The notes under the pieces are model-generated. The model was not told the origin of the DNA and searched no databases. It saw nothing but the letters and a program-made list of their open reading frames with translations. Of a stretch of 64,000 nt of DNA, positions 1 through 11,390 are shown in pieces (position 1 is the stretch's first letter; every line of letters starts with the position of its first letter). A program made the translations under genes and the position numbers. The stretch spans positions 160,510-224,509 of the forward strand of contig JAVTVJ010001874.1 in assembly GCA_034509425.1 (NCBI GenBank), written 5' to 3'. This DNA comes from Eopsaltria australis. Lineage: Eukaryota; Chordata; Aves; Passeriformes; Petroicidae.

Positions 1-840
1 GTTAGAAAATGGTTTTGTGCTCATTAACATTTTAGACAGGGAACCAGAAGGAAATATAAAGTCATTACTGGTGAAATGTGCAGATGACACAATATTTGTC
101 CCTCCTTTATCTGATTGAGGGATAAATATTAACAATATCCATGCAGCCATGCAAGGGCATGTGGGTTGCTTGGTAAGCCAGTCTCTGCCACCCATGATAT
201 TTAGTTTTGCTGTGTTTGGTCCTTAAAACGCAATCATATATTTGGGAACAACAGATGCACCCCGGACACAGGATGCTGGAAACTGAAAACTTTGAAAAGG
301 TTAAGTGTAAAGGATGATTTTAAGAGAGGCACTGATGGAAGAGAAGCTTCTGTGATGCTAGGCTGCATAAAAAGGGAAGAAGTAGGAAAGAGTGGAGAAA
401 ATTTTCCATTTCAGCATTCAGCATTCACAGGACTGAGACTAGAATACAATTGTGGCATCTGCATGAATAAAAATAAAGAGTTTATTAAAAAAAATGAGGT
501 GGGTGCAGAAAAGAGCCATGGAAGTGATTTCAGGTCCAGAGAAACTGCTTCACAGAGAGAGACTTAAAGAGCTCAATCTGTTCAGCCTAATAAAATGAAG
601 ACTGAGAGGTGACTGCAGCACAGCGTATCAGTACCTTCACAGGGGAAGAACGCTGGGTATTAATGGGCTCTTTAATCTAGTGGGGAAAGGCACATCAAGA
701 ACTAATGGCTGGGAGCTGAAGCCAGACAAATTCAAATTAGAAATTAGGCACAATGGAGGAGATGATTAACCAGAGTCACAAACTACTGAGGGAAACAGTG
801 TTTTCTCCATTGCTTGATATCTTCAAAATCAGAAGAGACG
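1..840 (+). mobile_element. Ancient CR1-type LINE, 3' part (ORF2 end and 3' region), cut by the window start
   Basis: Degenerate non-LTR retrotransposon of the CR1/L3 group. Bases 71-91 translate to VKCADDT, which fits the catalytic (F/Y)ADD box of the reverse transcriptase, and are followed by an in-frame stop. Further on, about 540-760 keeps the typical run of the C-terminal part and 3' region: 'cttaaagagctcaat...ttcagcct', then 'gggctctttaatctag' and 'tggctgggagctgaagccagacaaattcaa'-type sequence, then an 'attaaccag...ctccattgcttgatatcttcaaa' stretch. All frames are broken, so it is a fossil. The 3' limit is uncertain; weak similarity may run to about 970. The family assignment is from memory of CR1 consensus sequences, not from a search. 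Confidence 0.6.
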
Positions 841-1301
841 GTTTTGATTTGTTTTTTTGCTTCTTTTTTTCGGGATCTGTTTTGACTGAAGTTTTATTTC
901 TTAATAAAAAGACATAGCTCAGCCCAGTTTGTGTAGTTTGACAGGGTACAGGTGGCTGGGAGAGGTCTCTTGATGTGCAATGAGATGACAAAAAGCTAAG
1001 TGAGTGTAGTTAGCACAAGGATGAGTCTGAGCTAACTAATCTGGCCCATATATTAGAGCTCCAGTCTCAAGAGCCTTTTATGCATTCCAGTTGGCACAAG
1101 GAAATGCAGCTTGTCTTTTTTTATGTGAAACACCCTACAGAAATATCCTTTCTTGTAAATAAGGATATGTTTTATATCCCTAAAGAGGTGCAATATTAAT
1201 ATAACTTTGTCCAGTTATATACATACAACATCAGAACTTTTTTTTCAGGGTTGCCAGTTCACAAAGCTCAATCTTCCAATTTTATAGATCAATATTCTAT
1301 T
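841..1301. other. AT-rich unique sequence, no gene seen
   Basis: I see T-rich runs (for example around 850-870) and no recognisable repeat beyond the possible tail of the preceding CR1. Open frames here are short. Confidence 0.4.
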
Positions 1302-1345
1302 TTATTATATATATATATAATATAATATATATATATATTATATGA
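1302..1345. repeat. (AT)n microsatellite
   Basis: Nearly pure alternating A/T with two TAATATAAT interruptions; strongly self-complementary, so it could extrude a cruciform. Confidence 0.85.
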
Positions 1346-1802
1346 ATACCATTAAGTAATTGAGTTCTAGATCTCCTTTCTGAGTTTTTTTATTTGCTTT
1401 GAATGTTTTGTGGGGTTTTTTTTTGTTTCTTTGGTTTTTAATGAAATGCAGAGAAAAAATGGGAGACACAATACAAAGGAACTAGAAAATTAAACTTGAA
1501 TAGATTTACAGAATGTGAACTGTGTTGCTAGAGTTTTGAATTTGTTAGCCCCAGTGTCTTGAATAAAGGGACTGCTGCCATTTTCTCAACCAGTTATTCC
1601 AGGAAACCTATGTACCATGCATAAGTGTGGCATGAGTTGTAATACGCTGCTAGACACTTGCTACTTTTCTCATTACAAGCAGACAAACAGATACCAGCGA
1701 TGGTGATTATACAGAATATGTCTCCTTCTATTATTTCCAGATGGCTCTGCTTTGTTGTGATTTTAATGCTATTGCAAAATGTATTTATTAAGAGTATGTG
1801 CT

Positions 1803-2068
1803 CTTTCTTCTTTTTTTCCTTCTTTTTCTTTTTTCTTTTTTTTTCTTTTTTCTTTTTCTATTTCTTTTTCTTTTTCTTTTCTCTTTCTCTTTTTTTCTTT
1901 TTCTTTTTCTTTTTCTTCTTTTTCTTTTTCTTGTTCTTTTTCTTTTTCTTTTTCTTTTTCTTTTTTTTTTTCTTTTTCTTTTTCTTTTTTTTCTTTTTCT
2001 TTTTTTTTCTTTTTCTTCTTCTTCTTTTTACTTTTTCTTTTTACTTTTTCCTTTTTTTTTTCCTTTTT
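1803..2068 (+). repeat. (TTTTTC)n polypyrimidine tract
   Basis: About 265 bp of almost pure pyrimidine, mainly TTTTTC hexamers with TTTC, TTCTTC and longer T-run variants. The opposite strand is purine-only. Long poly-Phe/Ser and poly-Lys/Glu open frames on both strands come only from this composition and are not genes. It directly abuts the CR1 that starts near 2080. Confidence 0.95.
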
Positions 2069-2079
2069 TTGGTTCGCTG

Positions 2080-2780
2080 ATACACCAGAGTGCTGCAGAG
2101 TGCTGGGGAAGAATAACACCATGCACTCCATGCCTCAGTACACTCTGGGGAAGCAGCTCTGTGGAGAAGGAGCTGGGGGTCCTGGTGAACAAGAACCTGT
2201 CCCTGAGCCAGCAGTGTTCCCTGCTGGAAGGCCAGTGGTGACCTGGGTTACATTAGGAGATGCATTGCCAGCAGGTTAGGGAGGTGATGCTGACTCTGAA
2301 GAGCCCTGTGTCACCTGGAGCACTGTGTCCAGTGCTCAGCTCCTCAGGACAGGGGAGACGTGGAGCTCCTGGAGCAATTCCAGTGGAGAGCTTGCAAGGA
2401 TGATCAGGGACAGGAGCATCTCTGCTACGAGGAAAGGCTGAGGGAGCTGGGGCTGTTCAGCCTCAAGAAGAGATGATTGAGAGGGAACCTCATCACTGTC
2501 AGGGTCTGCAGGGAGGTGACGGAGGATGGAGCAGGCTCTGCTCAGTGGTGCCCAGCAATGGCACCAGAGGAACGGGCAGGAACTGATGCCCAGGAAATTC
2601 CACTTGACCATGAGGAGGAACTTCTTCCCTGTGCAGTGACAGAGCAGTGGGACAGATTGTCCAGAGAGGCTGTGGAGTCTCGTGCTCTGGAAATACCCCA
2701 GAACAGTCTGGATGCAAACCTGTGCCATGTGCTCTGGGATGACCCACTGTGATCCCTCCACCCTACCCCATTCTGTGATT
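2080..2780 (+). mobile_element. CR1 LINE, 5'-truncated, about 700 bp
   Basis: Contains the final ORF2 region and the 3' end. In one frame around 2160-2230 the conserved 'ELGVLVNKNLSLSQQCS' segment of the CR1 ORF2 C-terminus is readable. Later the 'aggaaaggctgagggagctggggctgttcagcct' block and 'aggaacttcttccctg', 'agattgtccagagaggctgtgga' blocks follow in the usual order. It ends in ATTCTGTGATT at 2770-2780, the CR1 3' terminus. Several frameshifts and stops show it is inactive. It is less decayed than the copy at 1-840. Confidence 0.85.
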
Positions 2781-4189
2781 AAGCATGAGTCTCTTCTTTT
2801 TCTGGATTTGATATTTTCAGAGTAGTTACTTTACTGCCTCTTTCAGCAGATCTGATTTTTTTTTCTTCTAAAGCACAATATAAAGAAGTAAAAATTAAAA
2901 ATACTGCTTCAACTTTACATTTATTTCTTTAAAGAAGGGTTACATTTCTGTTCAAAAATTGCTTAAAAATTCATTCAGTGTGTATGAGATTTAGTCCAGC
3001 TGTTTAATTATTTTTTTTATAAGTGTTCAGTGTTTATGGTAGCCATTTCAATGAAAGGTAGTATTTATTACATTTCAAATTTGTGGACAAGAAAAGTGTT
3101 ATTAAGTGTGGCCTCTTCTTTGCCTTCTCACCACATTAGAGAGGATTCTGATTTCAGAATGGCCTTTTAAGATAAATAATCCATTTTCCCCATTTTTTTT
3201 TTCCAGAATTCACGGTAAATCATTGGAAACAATTCATGTCAAGGTTACAAAGAAACAGTAAACATCAGATCATGACAGGAATATGATTATGGCTGGAGTC
3301 CCCAGTTAGGTTTCAGTCTCCTCTGAGTTATATCCAGACCAAACACACACAATGTAATGGTGACACCAAAGGCTTTACAGCTGAGGTAGAATTGGCCAGC
3401 AACTTCTACAGGAATAAATCATTGATTTAAGACTGCATGGATCTGGATTTCAATAATAATTTAAAATTAGCCACTTTACTTTTATGGAAAACCTTTGTGG
3501 AGAATATATTTTCAAAAGAATGGAGCTTAGACTGAAGAGATGAAAAGCATGTAAAAGGTGATAGATGTTACAAACTATTTTTTTATTTGGTTTTGTGCAA
3601 ATGTCTCATGATTTTCTGTAACACTAGAAAACACTTGCATCAGTTCTCATTGTTTCTAGCCTCTTTCATTTTGTAAGTCCTCAAGGAGCCACCTTTCCAA
3701 GGATTTGGGCAAACTCAATATATTCCTGAAAAATGAACTGGTTCAAGCCTGAGAATTTCTGCCTGAGATCACAAGTCCTGCACCAACCTGATGTAAAACC
3801 TTTTGAATTAACCTGAAGAGAAAGTGATGAAACCTCACACAATTCAGTAAAAATTTGTCTAGAATTCTCCTTTTTACATGTTTTCCAATCAAATAAGAGA
3901 AAGTTTTAATATTAGTATATTATTTTTCTAATTTTATTTTATTTATTATTGAATTCAATTTCATTTCATTTCATTTGATACATGGTTGACTGTATAGAAC
4001 ACAAGAGCATCAAAGAAAAGTCTTCACAGGGGGATGTGGATTTTCTTCTACTAACCTTAAGTTTTATTTTGAAAATATTAGAAAATATTAATGAAATTAT
4101 AACTAACAGATCCACTGGAAGTGCAACTTTAGCAATCCAGGCTGGACAGTGGGAAAAATATCTGCTATTAGGGATTGTGCAGCCCTGGA
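2781..4189. other. Unique AT-rich sequence, no gene seen
   Basis: No motif-bearing frame and no repeat I can name. A short (TTCAT)n run lies at 3956-3976. Confidence 0.4.
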
Positions 4190-4348
4190 GATAATCACAC
4201 AAGAAATTGAAGGAGTTTCTATCCCTGGATGCTTTCAAGACTAGGCAGGTAAAAATGTGCCTGGCCTAGCATGATACTCTCTTACTTCAAATAGACAGCT
4301 GGACTAGAGGCTTCAAAAGATGTCTCCCAACCAATGTATTCTATAAAT
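4190..4348 (+). mobile_element. CR1 LINE 3'-end fragment
   Basis: Shows the 3' region order: 'ctatccctggatgctttcaagactaggcaggtaaa', then 'gacagctggactagaggcttcaaaagatgtctcccaacc' and a degenerate 'attctata' terminus. Strongly diverged. Confidence 0.65.
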
Positions 4349-4602
4349 AGTTAAATAATTGCAACATGTATTGGATCACTTCTTCTTGTAAACTAAATTT
4401 GTTAATCAAAGCCTGATAAGTGATCTGAAATAAGTCATAAAGACAACATAATTTGTGTATTAAGAGTTCTCTGACATTTTAATTCAGTATTCACATCTTA
4501 TGCTACTCTATAGAAAGCAAGAAGTATTTGTTATGAACAATTATCAAATAATCTGGATTTAGAAGGAATTTCTAAGATTCCTAAAAAAGAATTTTTACAG
4601 GA

Positions 4603-4826
4603 CCATAGAGTCATTTATGTTGGAAAGAACCTTTAAGATCACCAAGTCCAACAGCAGACCCAGCACTGTCAGGCCCACATGTCCCAAAGCCCCACAACTG
4701 GATGGTGACTCAAGCCTGGACATGCTGTTCCAATGCTTGTCAACCCTCTTGATGAAGAATTATTTCCCTAATCTCCAATCTAACCCTCAACTTACAGCTA
4801 TTTCCTCTTGTTCTTGCTACTTTTAA
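4603..4826 (-). mobile_element. CR1 LINE 3'-end fragment (antisense)
   Basis: Reads as the reverse complement of a CR1 3' end. It starts with 'catagagtcatttatgttggaaagaacctttaagatcaccaagtccaac', includes 'ccagcactg' and 'ttccaatgcttgtcaaccct', and finishes at 'atttcctcttgttctt'. The orientation is opposite to the neighbour at 4190-4348. Confidence 0.8.
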
Positions 4827-6202
4827 ACGTGTTTGTTTTATTTTATTTTGGCTTTATGAAAAAAAAAAGTAATCTGAATAAAAAAAAAATTTTAGTGCCA
4901 ATTTTGTTATGATACCACATTTTGACATATTTCAGAATGAAACATTATAGCTTTCAATTTCCAAAATATCATTTCTGTTATTCCCTTGAAAGATTAATCC
5001 TTTCCTTCCTGCTGCTTCTTCAAATAAAAGAAAAAGTTTAACTTTTTTATTTGAATATTTTCTTTGGTGATCCATTTGTGGTACTTTTCATTTTGTGTAT
5101 TCATATTTGAGAGAAAATAAATTAAAATAATGAAAAGAATTTCATATTGATACATTTTAGTTCTTTCCAACTCTGTAGTCTTCTATTTCAACCTTCAAGT
5201 GCAAAAATGAAAAACAATTGGTATTCTAGCACTTTTACCAATCAGTTACTTATTACATTAATCCAAAAATACAAATTATTATCCTAAATGTTAAAAAAAT
5301 AATAATAATAATTTCTTTACCAGGTTGATTTACCTAGAGCTTCTGTATCCACCTTTAAAAAAAAAAAAAATAAGATGGTACTTTTCTGCCACAGTCTTTC
5401 AAAATTTATACATTTAGAATGCTTAATACTATATAGAGTTATTTCTAATTTACAGCAGTATGACCCTCCTAAATAGAGTGCTTTTATTGTGATTTACACA
5501 CTGTTGCTTAGTTCTGAATCACAACCATGTCCATATTTATGGTTTTCACAATCCCTTTGGTTGTATGTAATTTTTACAATAGAATAAAAATAGCAGACCC
5601 CTACTTAAAGGACCTTATCATCATAGATCCTTAATTACAGCTATGCTAAAGTAACCTCTACAGTGGCCCACGTGCCAAGGCAATAATAAATAATAGGGAC
5701 TGTCAAGTGAGTAGCTTCCTCCAAAGGGAAATGTCAGCCTGCGCAAGGAAATGTCACCAGTGCAATAACATTTCCCTCTGCAGCACGGGGTGGGAGCCAA
5801 GCAGAGAGAGGAGCTGGTGCTTGGTGAAGGGTGAGTGTGGAGAGAGGCTGGGGACACACAGAGCTGCCTGTCCACCAGGCAGAGCAGGAGGAGCTGCCAG
5901 CTGGGTGATCAGGGCTACCCATGTCCTACAAGAAGCCTTATACACAATTACCTCATTTTCCTAAAGGCAGCAAGTCTATCTGCAGTGCTTTCTTTCTTTC
6001 TAAATCCCTGCTTCCATCTCCAGTAATCTTTAAATGGTGGTTTCGATTTTGCTCTGGATCCAGTTTGATTTTGCCCACCCTCCCACCGCATGGGCTGCGT
6101 ACACAACCCTTTAGTCCTGGGTTTGAAGAACCACACTCTGGGCCAGAAAGCTTCCCCCTTTTTTCTCTCAGGCATCCATCTCCCGGGATGCTAGATCTCT
6201 AA
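4827..6202. other. Unique sequence with small simple repeats, no gene seen
   Basis: Contains A-runs near 4858 and 5357 and an (AAT)n run near 5298. A more GC-rich patch lies at 5730-5930 with overlapping chance frames on both strands but no recognisable domain. Confidence 0.4.
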
Positions 6203-6224
6203 TCTTTTGTTATTTTCGTTGCAG

Positions 6225-6446
6225 GGAGAGGTGTTCTTGCTTCATTTGTTGAATCTGAAAGACCATGCCTAACACAGCGTCTGGCTTTAATGAACTCGGT
6301 GATTATCTCTGTTGTGAGAGCAGCTGTAAGAGCTCTTGGTGCAGTAATGCCAGTGAACAGAACACTCAGACCAAAAAGAAAAAGGGAATCTGCTGATTCC
6401 AAACAATCATTAAGCTTAGTACCTGTAAAAAGCAGTAACAAGGCAG
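6225..6446 (+). CDS. Possible internal coding exon, product not recognised
   Basis: Hypothetical exon of 222 bp (a multiple of three, phase 1 at both ends). Upstream lies a branch-point-like CTCTAAT (6197-6203), then a pyrimidine-rich stretch and TTGCAG at 6219-6224, a good 3' splice site. Downstream CAG|GTAAAA at 6444-6452 is a good 5' splice site. The frame is open from 6203 to 6454, with stops TAA at 6200 and TAG at 6455 just outside the proposed exon. The peptide is rich in Ala and Val in its middle and carries a basic cluster RPKRKRE at 6368-6388, which would fit a nuclear localisation signal. It has no methionine early on and no domain I know. Against it: the opposite strand is also open (80 codons, 6199-6441), I find no partner exons, and an open stretch this long is not rare in this window. 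RNA evidence or orthologue conservation would decide. Confidence 0.25.
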
Positions 6447-6456
6447 GTAAAATTTA

Positions 6457-8281
6457 GTTAATCATCTATGACATGGACTGAAACATGCTCAGCCACAACC
6501 CTAGGAAAGTCTAGCTAGTATGAAGAAGTAGTACTTATACAGAGATTTCTAGGCTGAAGATGGGAATTTGCATGGCGAAACAAACTGTATTGCATTACAT
6601 ACTACATATAAATATGAAATAACCTCTGGTCAACTGTACAAGACATATGATTCCCTCTGCATATGGCTTTAGCAGTAAGCATTAAAGGTTTGCTGGGACT
6701 GTCTTTCCCTTCACTAACTGACCTTGTTCAAAGGTGCAATGAGAATCAGACCCTTTGCTTAGGGGGAAATCAAAGGGGAAATCAAACCCAACAAATGCCT
6801 CTGGCCCTACCCCTCCAGTTTGTGCCACATCACACAACTAAAGGATACAACCTTAAATCTCAGAAGAACTAACCTTTTGAGGTTGCTCAGAGATGATATC
6901 TGCTGCCAATGTCCTTTAACCAATTTTTACTGCCAGACTCCTCACCTGGAAAAAACGGCTTCATTTTCCCAGCAGAAGTGAAAGTTTTTTCTTCCTCCTC
7001 CTCCTCCTTCTGCCCCCAGCTCCTTTGCATCTTTTCAATTTATGAAATGCTTTGGGATCATTCTGGGAGAAAAGCTCCATGCAGTATAACCACATTAGCT
7101 TGTAAAGCAAACAGAAAAAAATGGCCTGTTGGTCATAAACAAGCTGTCTGCAAATTTGTCATATGCTATCTCTGCACTGGATCTTATTCAGGACTGCAAG
7201 ATGTGGTGGTTTGTTTTATACTGATGGGCACTGTTGCCAGGGATTCCATCCCAATATAGATGTTTGTAATACACATCGTGTGTCAGTCTCTTCAGTCAGT
7301 TGTCGGTAATAGAGTTTGAAAGGCATATAGTGACAGTATAAATGCATATGGTATATCTGAATATTTTGTTAGAAGGATGATGGGTCCTGGCTGCTTAGGA
7401 TGCTACATGGACTCCTGTGCAACCTGCGTTTTTACCAACTCTGTCTCACAAACTGGAAACAAAGACAAGCCAAGCTGGTACCTCTTTACTGTCAGCAGAG
7501 CAAAATCTGGAGGGCAATTCATCTGACCTGCCTTTGACCATTGTCTTAGAATGAGATGATTTTCTTTCTGTATTTCTTTCCACTGACTCTGAAAACAAGA
7601 CCCACATGATGAGCTTAAGTACTGGAGCTCCATGTGGCTTCTTAAACTTAGGGCCTGCCTACTCTGATCAACCTCAGTTTTCTGGGAGCAACATCCTTTT
7701 GGTAAAATGTGGTATCTGCCAGCCCTTTGGGCAGTCCAAAAGCATTTTGAGTGCTACCACTTTTTACATGAGCAGCTGGCAGTCACAGGTTAAGCTCAGT
7801 GCTGGGGGATCTTTTCAGTAGACCACAAACAGGTGGTAGGGCACAACATCTGGCTTCCAGATCCAGGTGGTTCTAGACATCTCCCTAAAGTCCTGCTCCA
7901 CACAGGCCAGCTCTGTGTGAGTGTCTCCAAAACGCAAGGACACTTCAAGTGTTGTCAGACTTCTATTTTCAGACAACTGACTCAAGCCACTACATATCTA
8001 AATTTAGGTGTTTGCATATGAGCTAGGTGTCTAAGCTTGGAGAGCTATTGGTTGACCAGATATAGACATTTGCTTCATCTCTTTCTAAACCACTAATTGT
8101 ATTGACTAGACCTCTCCTCTCTTTAATGGGTACCTGGCCATTTATCTTGCATGCGAACATCTAAAATTAGATGTCTTAATCCCTGAGCCTAATCACACCA
8201 CTAACTTTTAGATTCCTAATTAAGATAAATTAATTGAAAACTACAAGACCTTTGCACCATTTTCCATCTTTCTTTGAGCTT
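6457..8281. other. Unique sequence, no gene seen
   Basis: A perfect 12-bp tandem duplication (GGGGAAATCAAA twice) lies at 6763-6786. Otherwise I see only short chance frames and no recognisable repeat. Confidence 0.4.
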
Positions 8282-8312
8282 TCATCTACTCTTACTTGGA
8301 AAGAGTAGATGA
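8282..8312. repeat. Perfect 12-bp inverted repeat (hairpin), 7-nt loop
   Basis: TCATCTACTCTT at 8282-8293 is the exact reverse complement of AAGAGTAGATGA at 8301-8312, with loop ACTTGGA. Confidence 0.8.
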
Positions 8313-8349
8313 CCATTCTTCTTTCTCCTTTGATGAATTGCAGGAATTT

Positions 8350-8379
8350 AAAAAACAAACAAACAAACAAAAACAAAAA
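8350..8379 (+). repeat. (CAAA)n microsatellite
   Basis: A-rich run with three to four CAAA units, then CAAAAA units. Confidence 0.85.
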
Positions 8380-8537
8380 TTCAAGAAAACTATTAAAAAT
8401 CAGAAACTGGGCTTCTGAAGAAAAAAACAGCAGCTTCATGTGCGTGGAGATTTGCTTCTTCATTCTGAACAGTCATGAAATTCCAATCAAAACTTCAAGA
8501 TAGATTGTTCTGTTTCGTCATCAAGCTAAGTGTGTCT

Positions 8538-8780
8538 GGGGAGGTTTAAGCTGGATATCAGGAGAAGATTCTCCTCCCAAAGGGTGCTTGGGCACTGGAA
8601 CAGACTCCCCAGGGCAGTGGTCACAGCACCAAGCCTGATGGAGTTCAAGAAGCCTTTGGAAAATTCTCTCAGGCACCGGTTGGAATTCTTGAGTCTATCC
8701 TGTGCAGGGCCAGAAGTCAGACTCAGTGATCCTTGTGGGTCCCTTCCAACTCTGGATATTCCCCGATTCTGTGATTCTGT
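8538..8780 (+). mobile_element. CR1 LINE 3'-end fragment
   Basis: Well preserved 3' end: 'gggaggtttaagctggatatcaggagaag', 'gggcactggaacagactccccagggcagtggtcacagcaccaagcctg', 'gatccttgtgggtcccttccaactc', ending in two copies of the terminal octamer GATTCTGT at 8765-8780. One of the younger CR1 copies in the window. Confidence 0.9.
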
Positions 8781-9892
8781 TTAGAGTTAGCTAAAGAAGT
8801 ACCTTATTTTCTCCATCCGGCTAGCAGTACTGGCCAGACCTGACTGAGGATTTGGGTAGCCTTACTACCAGAGTTTCATGCTAGCACTTGTAAGTCTTGT
8901 TAAGCTTGAGCATCAAGATCTGAATCAGATCTGCTCTGGCTGCTCTGGCATGAAGGCTGAGTAAAGTAACATTCAGCTCTATGCAGCTGCATGTGTGGAC
9001 TTTACCTTGTTGAAAGTGTTTACTCAAGCTTTGTCCTTTTTGGGGTTTTTTTGGGTTTTTTTTGGTTTTGTGCTTAATTTTTACAGTTGTTACTGGAGGA
9101 TTTGTTTTTGTTTGTAGTTGGGTGGTTTTGTTTGGTTTTGCTTTTTCAGAAATACCAGGAGACAAGTTATTTTCTTGTTAAATAAAGAAGATACAAATTT
9201 TTGGTTACCAGCTTCAGATAAGTCTGGTGAAGTTGAAAGATTGTAAGCATGATATCAACATTAAAAATTTTCAGAAAGCAGAGAATGCACAGGGACAGGA
9301 TAGGACAGAAGTGTCAAAAATATTCAAAAGATTGTACAAGAATTGAAAGTGCTCATTCTAACCTAATTAGAAGTTATTTGTGCCTCCCTATAGAAAATGT
9401 CCTCTGAAAACCGGCTGTGTCAAGACTAAATAGTGTTTACTTATGTAAATTGTTGTTGGGTTTTTTTCTCAGAAATGGCATCATAGCATTCATGTGATTT
9501 CATTTCTTCAAAGTGACACATATTTTCCATTTCAACAGCTGTGGAAGGTAGTGAGAACATTTGTTTCAATTTTACATGAAAGAAACAGAGACAGAGAAGG
9601 CCAAACCAGAAAGGTATTTAACCTCCTACTTCCTTTTGAAATCATCATATACCAATATCTTTGGCGATGTAGCTATAAACTTTAAAAGCAATATTCAGAG
9701 TACTCACTTTCACATCATAATGGCCAAAAATCAATTTCATTGATTCTTGGCTGTTGAGCAGGGAGAACTCCTGATTCTCATGTCAGAGGCTGTGTGGGAA
9801 CTGTTCAAGAGTCACCTACAACCTGTAGATGTTTTAAGGATACACCTTTATTGTAAAAATGGCTCACTCCTTGCATTGGGACCTACCCCCTC
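8781..9892. other. Unique sequence, T/G-rich runs, no gene seen
   Basis: G/T-rich homopolymer-like runs at 9040-9150. Nothing else recognisable; a possible very weak MIR-like stretch near 9570-9620 is not claimed. Confidence 0.4.
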
Positions 9893-10125
9893 ATTCATTT
9901 AATCATTTGGATTGTAAAGAGCATCTTGTTGCAAGCCCCTGCCAAGGGCATGGACACCTTCCACCAGACCAGGTTACACAAGGCCCCATCCAACCTGGCC
10001 TTGGACACTTCCAGGGTCTTCCACAATTTCTGTGGACAACCTGTGCCAGGGCTACACCACCCTCACAGCCAAGAATTTCTTGCTAATATCTAAACAAAAC
10101 CTGCCCTCATCACACTGCCTTAACA
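9893..10125 (-). mobile_element. CR1 LINE 3'-end fragment (antisense)
   Basis: Reverse complement of a CR1 tail: 'cccctgccaagggcatggacaccttccaccagaccaggtt', 'ccccatccaacctggccttggacacttccaggg', 'gacaacctgtgccaggg', 'agaatttcttgctaatatctaaacaaaacctgccct'. The very 3' end (left side) is eroded. Confidence 0.85.
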
Positions 10126-10647
10126 ATACCTTGGTACTACATGGAAAGACATAAAAGGTCTCTTTGCAATATATCAAAAAACATTATTGAGAGGATGAGC
10201 CATTCACAGATCCAATTCTTAAAAACAGAATGATGATGAACCCTCTGAATTCCATCCCAAGTTATTCACTTAATGGTCACTGCCATACCTCTACAGAAAA
10301 TACAGGCACAAATCGGTCTGCACCAATCAGCTGAGGGCCTGATATTGCTGGACTTTTTTGGGGTTGTTTTTGTTTTTCTTTGTTATGGCCCAATAAATTC
10401 TTTTCAAGTTGTGCCTTGAATAACAGAGTAATGGGAGGCATTTCATGTTCAGAAATTTTTCGAGGAAGCCCTTGTATGTGATGGGCCTGACTGCACTCTA
10501 ATGCCTCAGGCCAGTCAACGCATGCTTGTCCTGTTCTTTCTAAGGTCAGGCATCATGGAAATTTGCAGTGAGATTTGTGAGGCCCTAAGCTTAGACAATC
10601 CCTTGAAAACAGCTTCCTGGAATTTAAGGTTTTAAGTTCATTCAAAG

Positions 10648-10772
10648 CCCCATTTGGACACTGAAATAAACACTCTGGACCACATCTCAAGTGCTTTGTT
10701 CAAGGTCATCTGAGAGGAGTTCAATGGATCTTGGAAATGAGCCCAGATCTCTGCTTAACTCTAGCCATAGAT
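10648..10772 (-). mobile_element. MIR-like SINE relic (antisense)
   Basis: The order 'ccccatttgg...actgaaa', 'cttgttcaaggtcatctgagaggagtt', 'gaaatgagcccagatctctg' follows the antisense MIR core (ATTTTACAGATGAGG..., GCCCAAGGTCAC..., AACCCAGGTCTCTGAC). Divergence is very high. The call rests on order and spacing of the matching blocks. Confidence 0.4.
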
Positions 10773-11390
10773 CCATCCATTTTCATTCCATAGCAGCATA
10801 ATAGGGATTTGGAAAACTACTCTAAAACCTTGAGAACTGAATAGATATCAAAATCCTCCTGTATGTATTTGAAACCATCCCACAGATTTCAGTAGAGGAA
10901 TATATTCTTTCTTATAACAAATTGAATTGCTAAATACATATCGAAATCTCTCATTACTTGTTAAAGTAACTACAGCTTTCTCATAAATATTGTAGAGATA
11001 CATGCAGAGGGTTAAAAAGCGACAGCTCAGTGGTCTGGAATTAAATCTGTTGCAGGTATATAATTTAGTGTGACATTAATTGGGTAGTGGGGAAGCATAA
11101 ATGAGGAACACAATGCGTATACATAGGAATTTTTTGTTAAAGAGGGAACACTGCAAATGCTAACCTCAGCAGCCCAAAATCAAAGAAAACAGAGAGGAAG
11201 GGGAGGAAAGGAAAAAAAAACCACCCAAAAAACAATTTTCCCTCCAAAGCAACACACAATACAACCAAACAATTGTTTCTTTGGAAAGAAGTTTAAATTA
11301 GCTACCAGGGATTAAGATTTTCAGCTGAAAAAGATCAGTTTAGCCCTGAAAATGCAGGTTTATCTGATTCTAAGTCATTGTAACTGTCTT
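10773..11390. other. Unique AT-rich sequence, no gene seen
   Basis: No recognisable repeat or exon-like segment; an A-rich patch lies at 11198-11235. Confidence 0.4.

Noticed and set aside
1658..2279. Frames of 120-166 codons across the pyrimidine tract (poly-Phe/Ser and poly-Lys/Glu)
   Set aside because: Pure composition effect of (TTTTTC)n; no start context, no domain.
9560..9680. MIR-like phrase 'ttttacatgaaagaaacagagacagagaag'
   Set aside because: Too short and not followed by the remaining MIR blocks.
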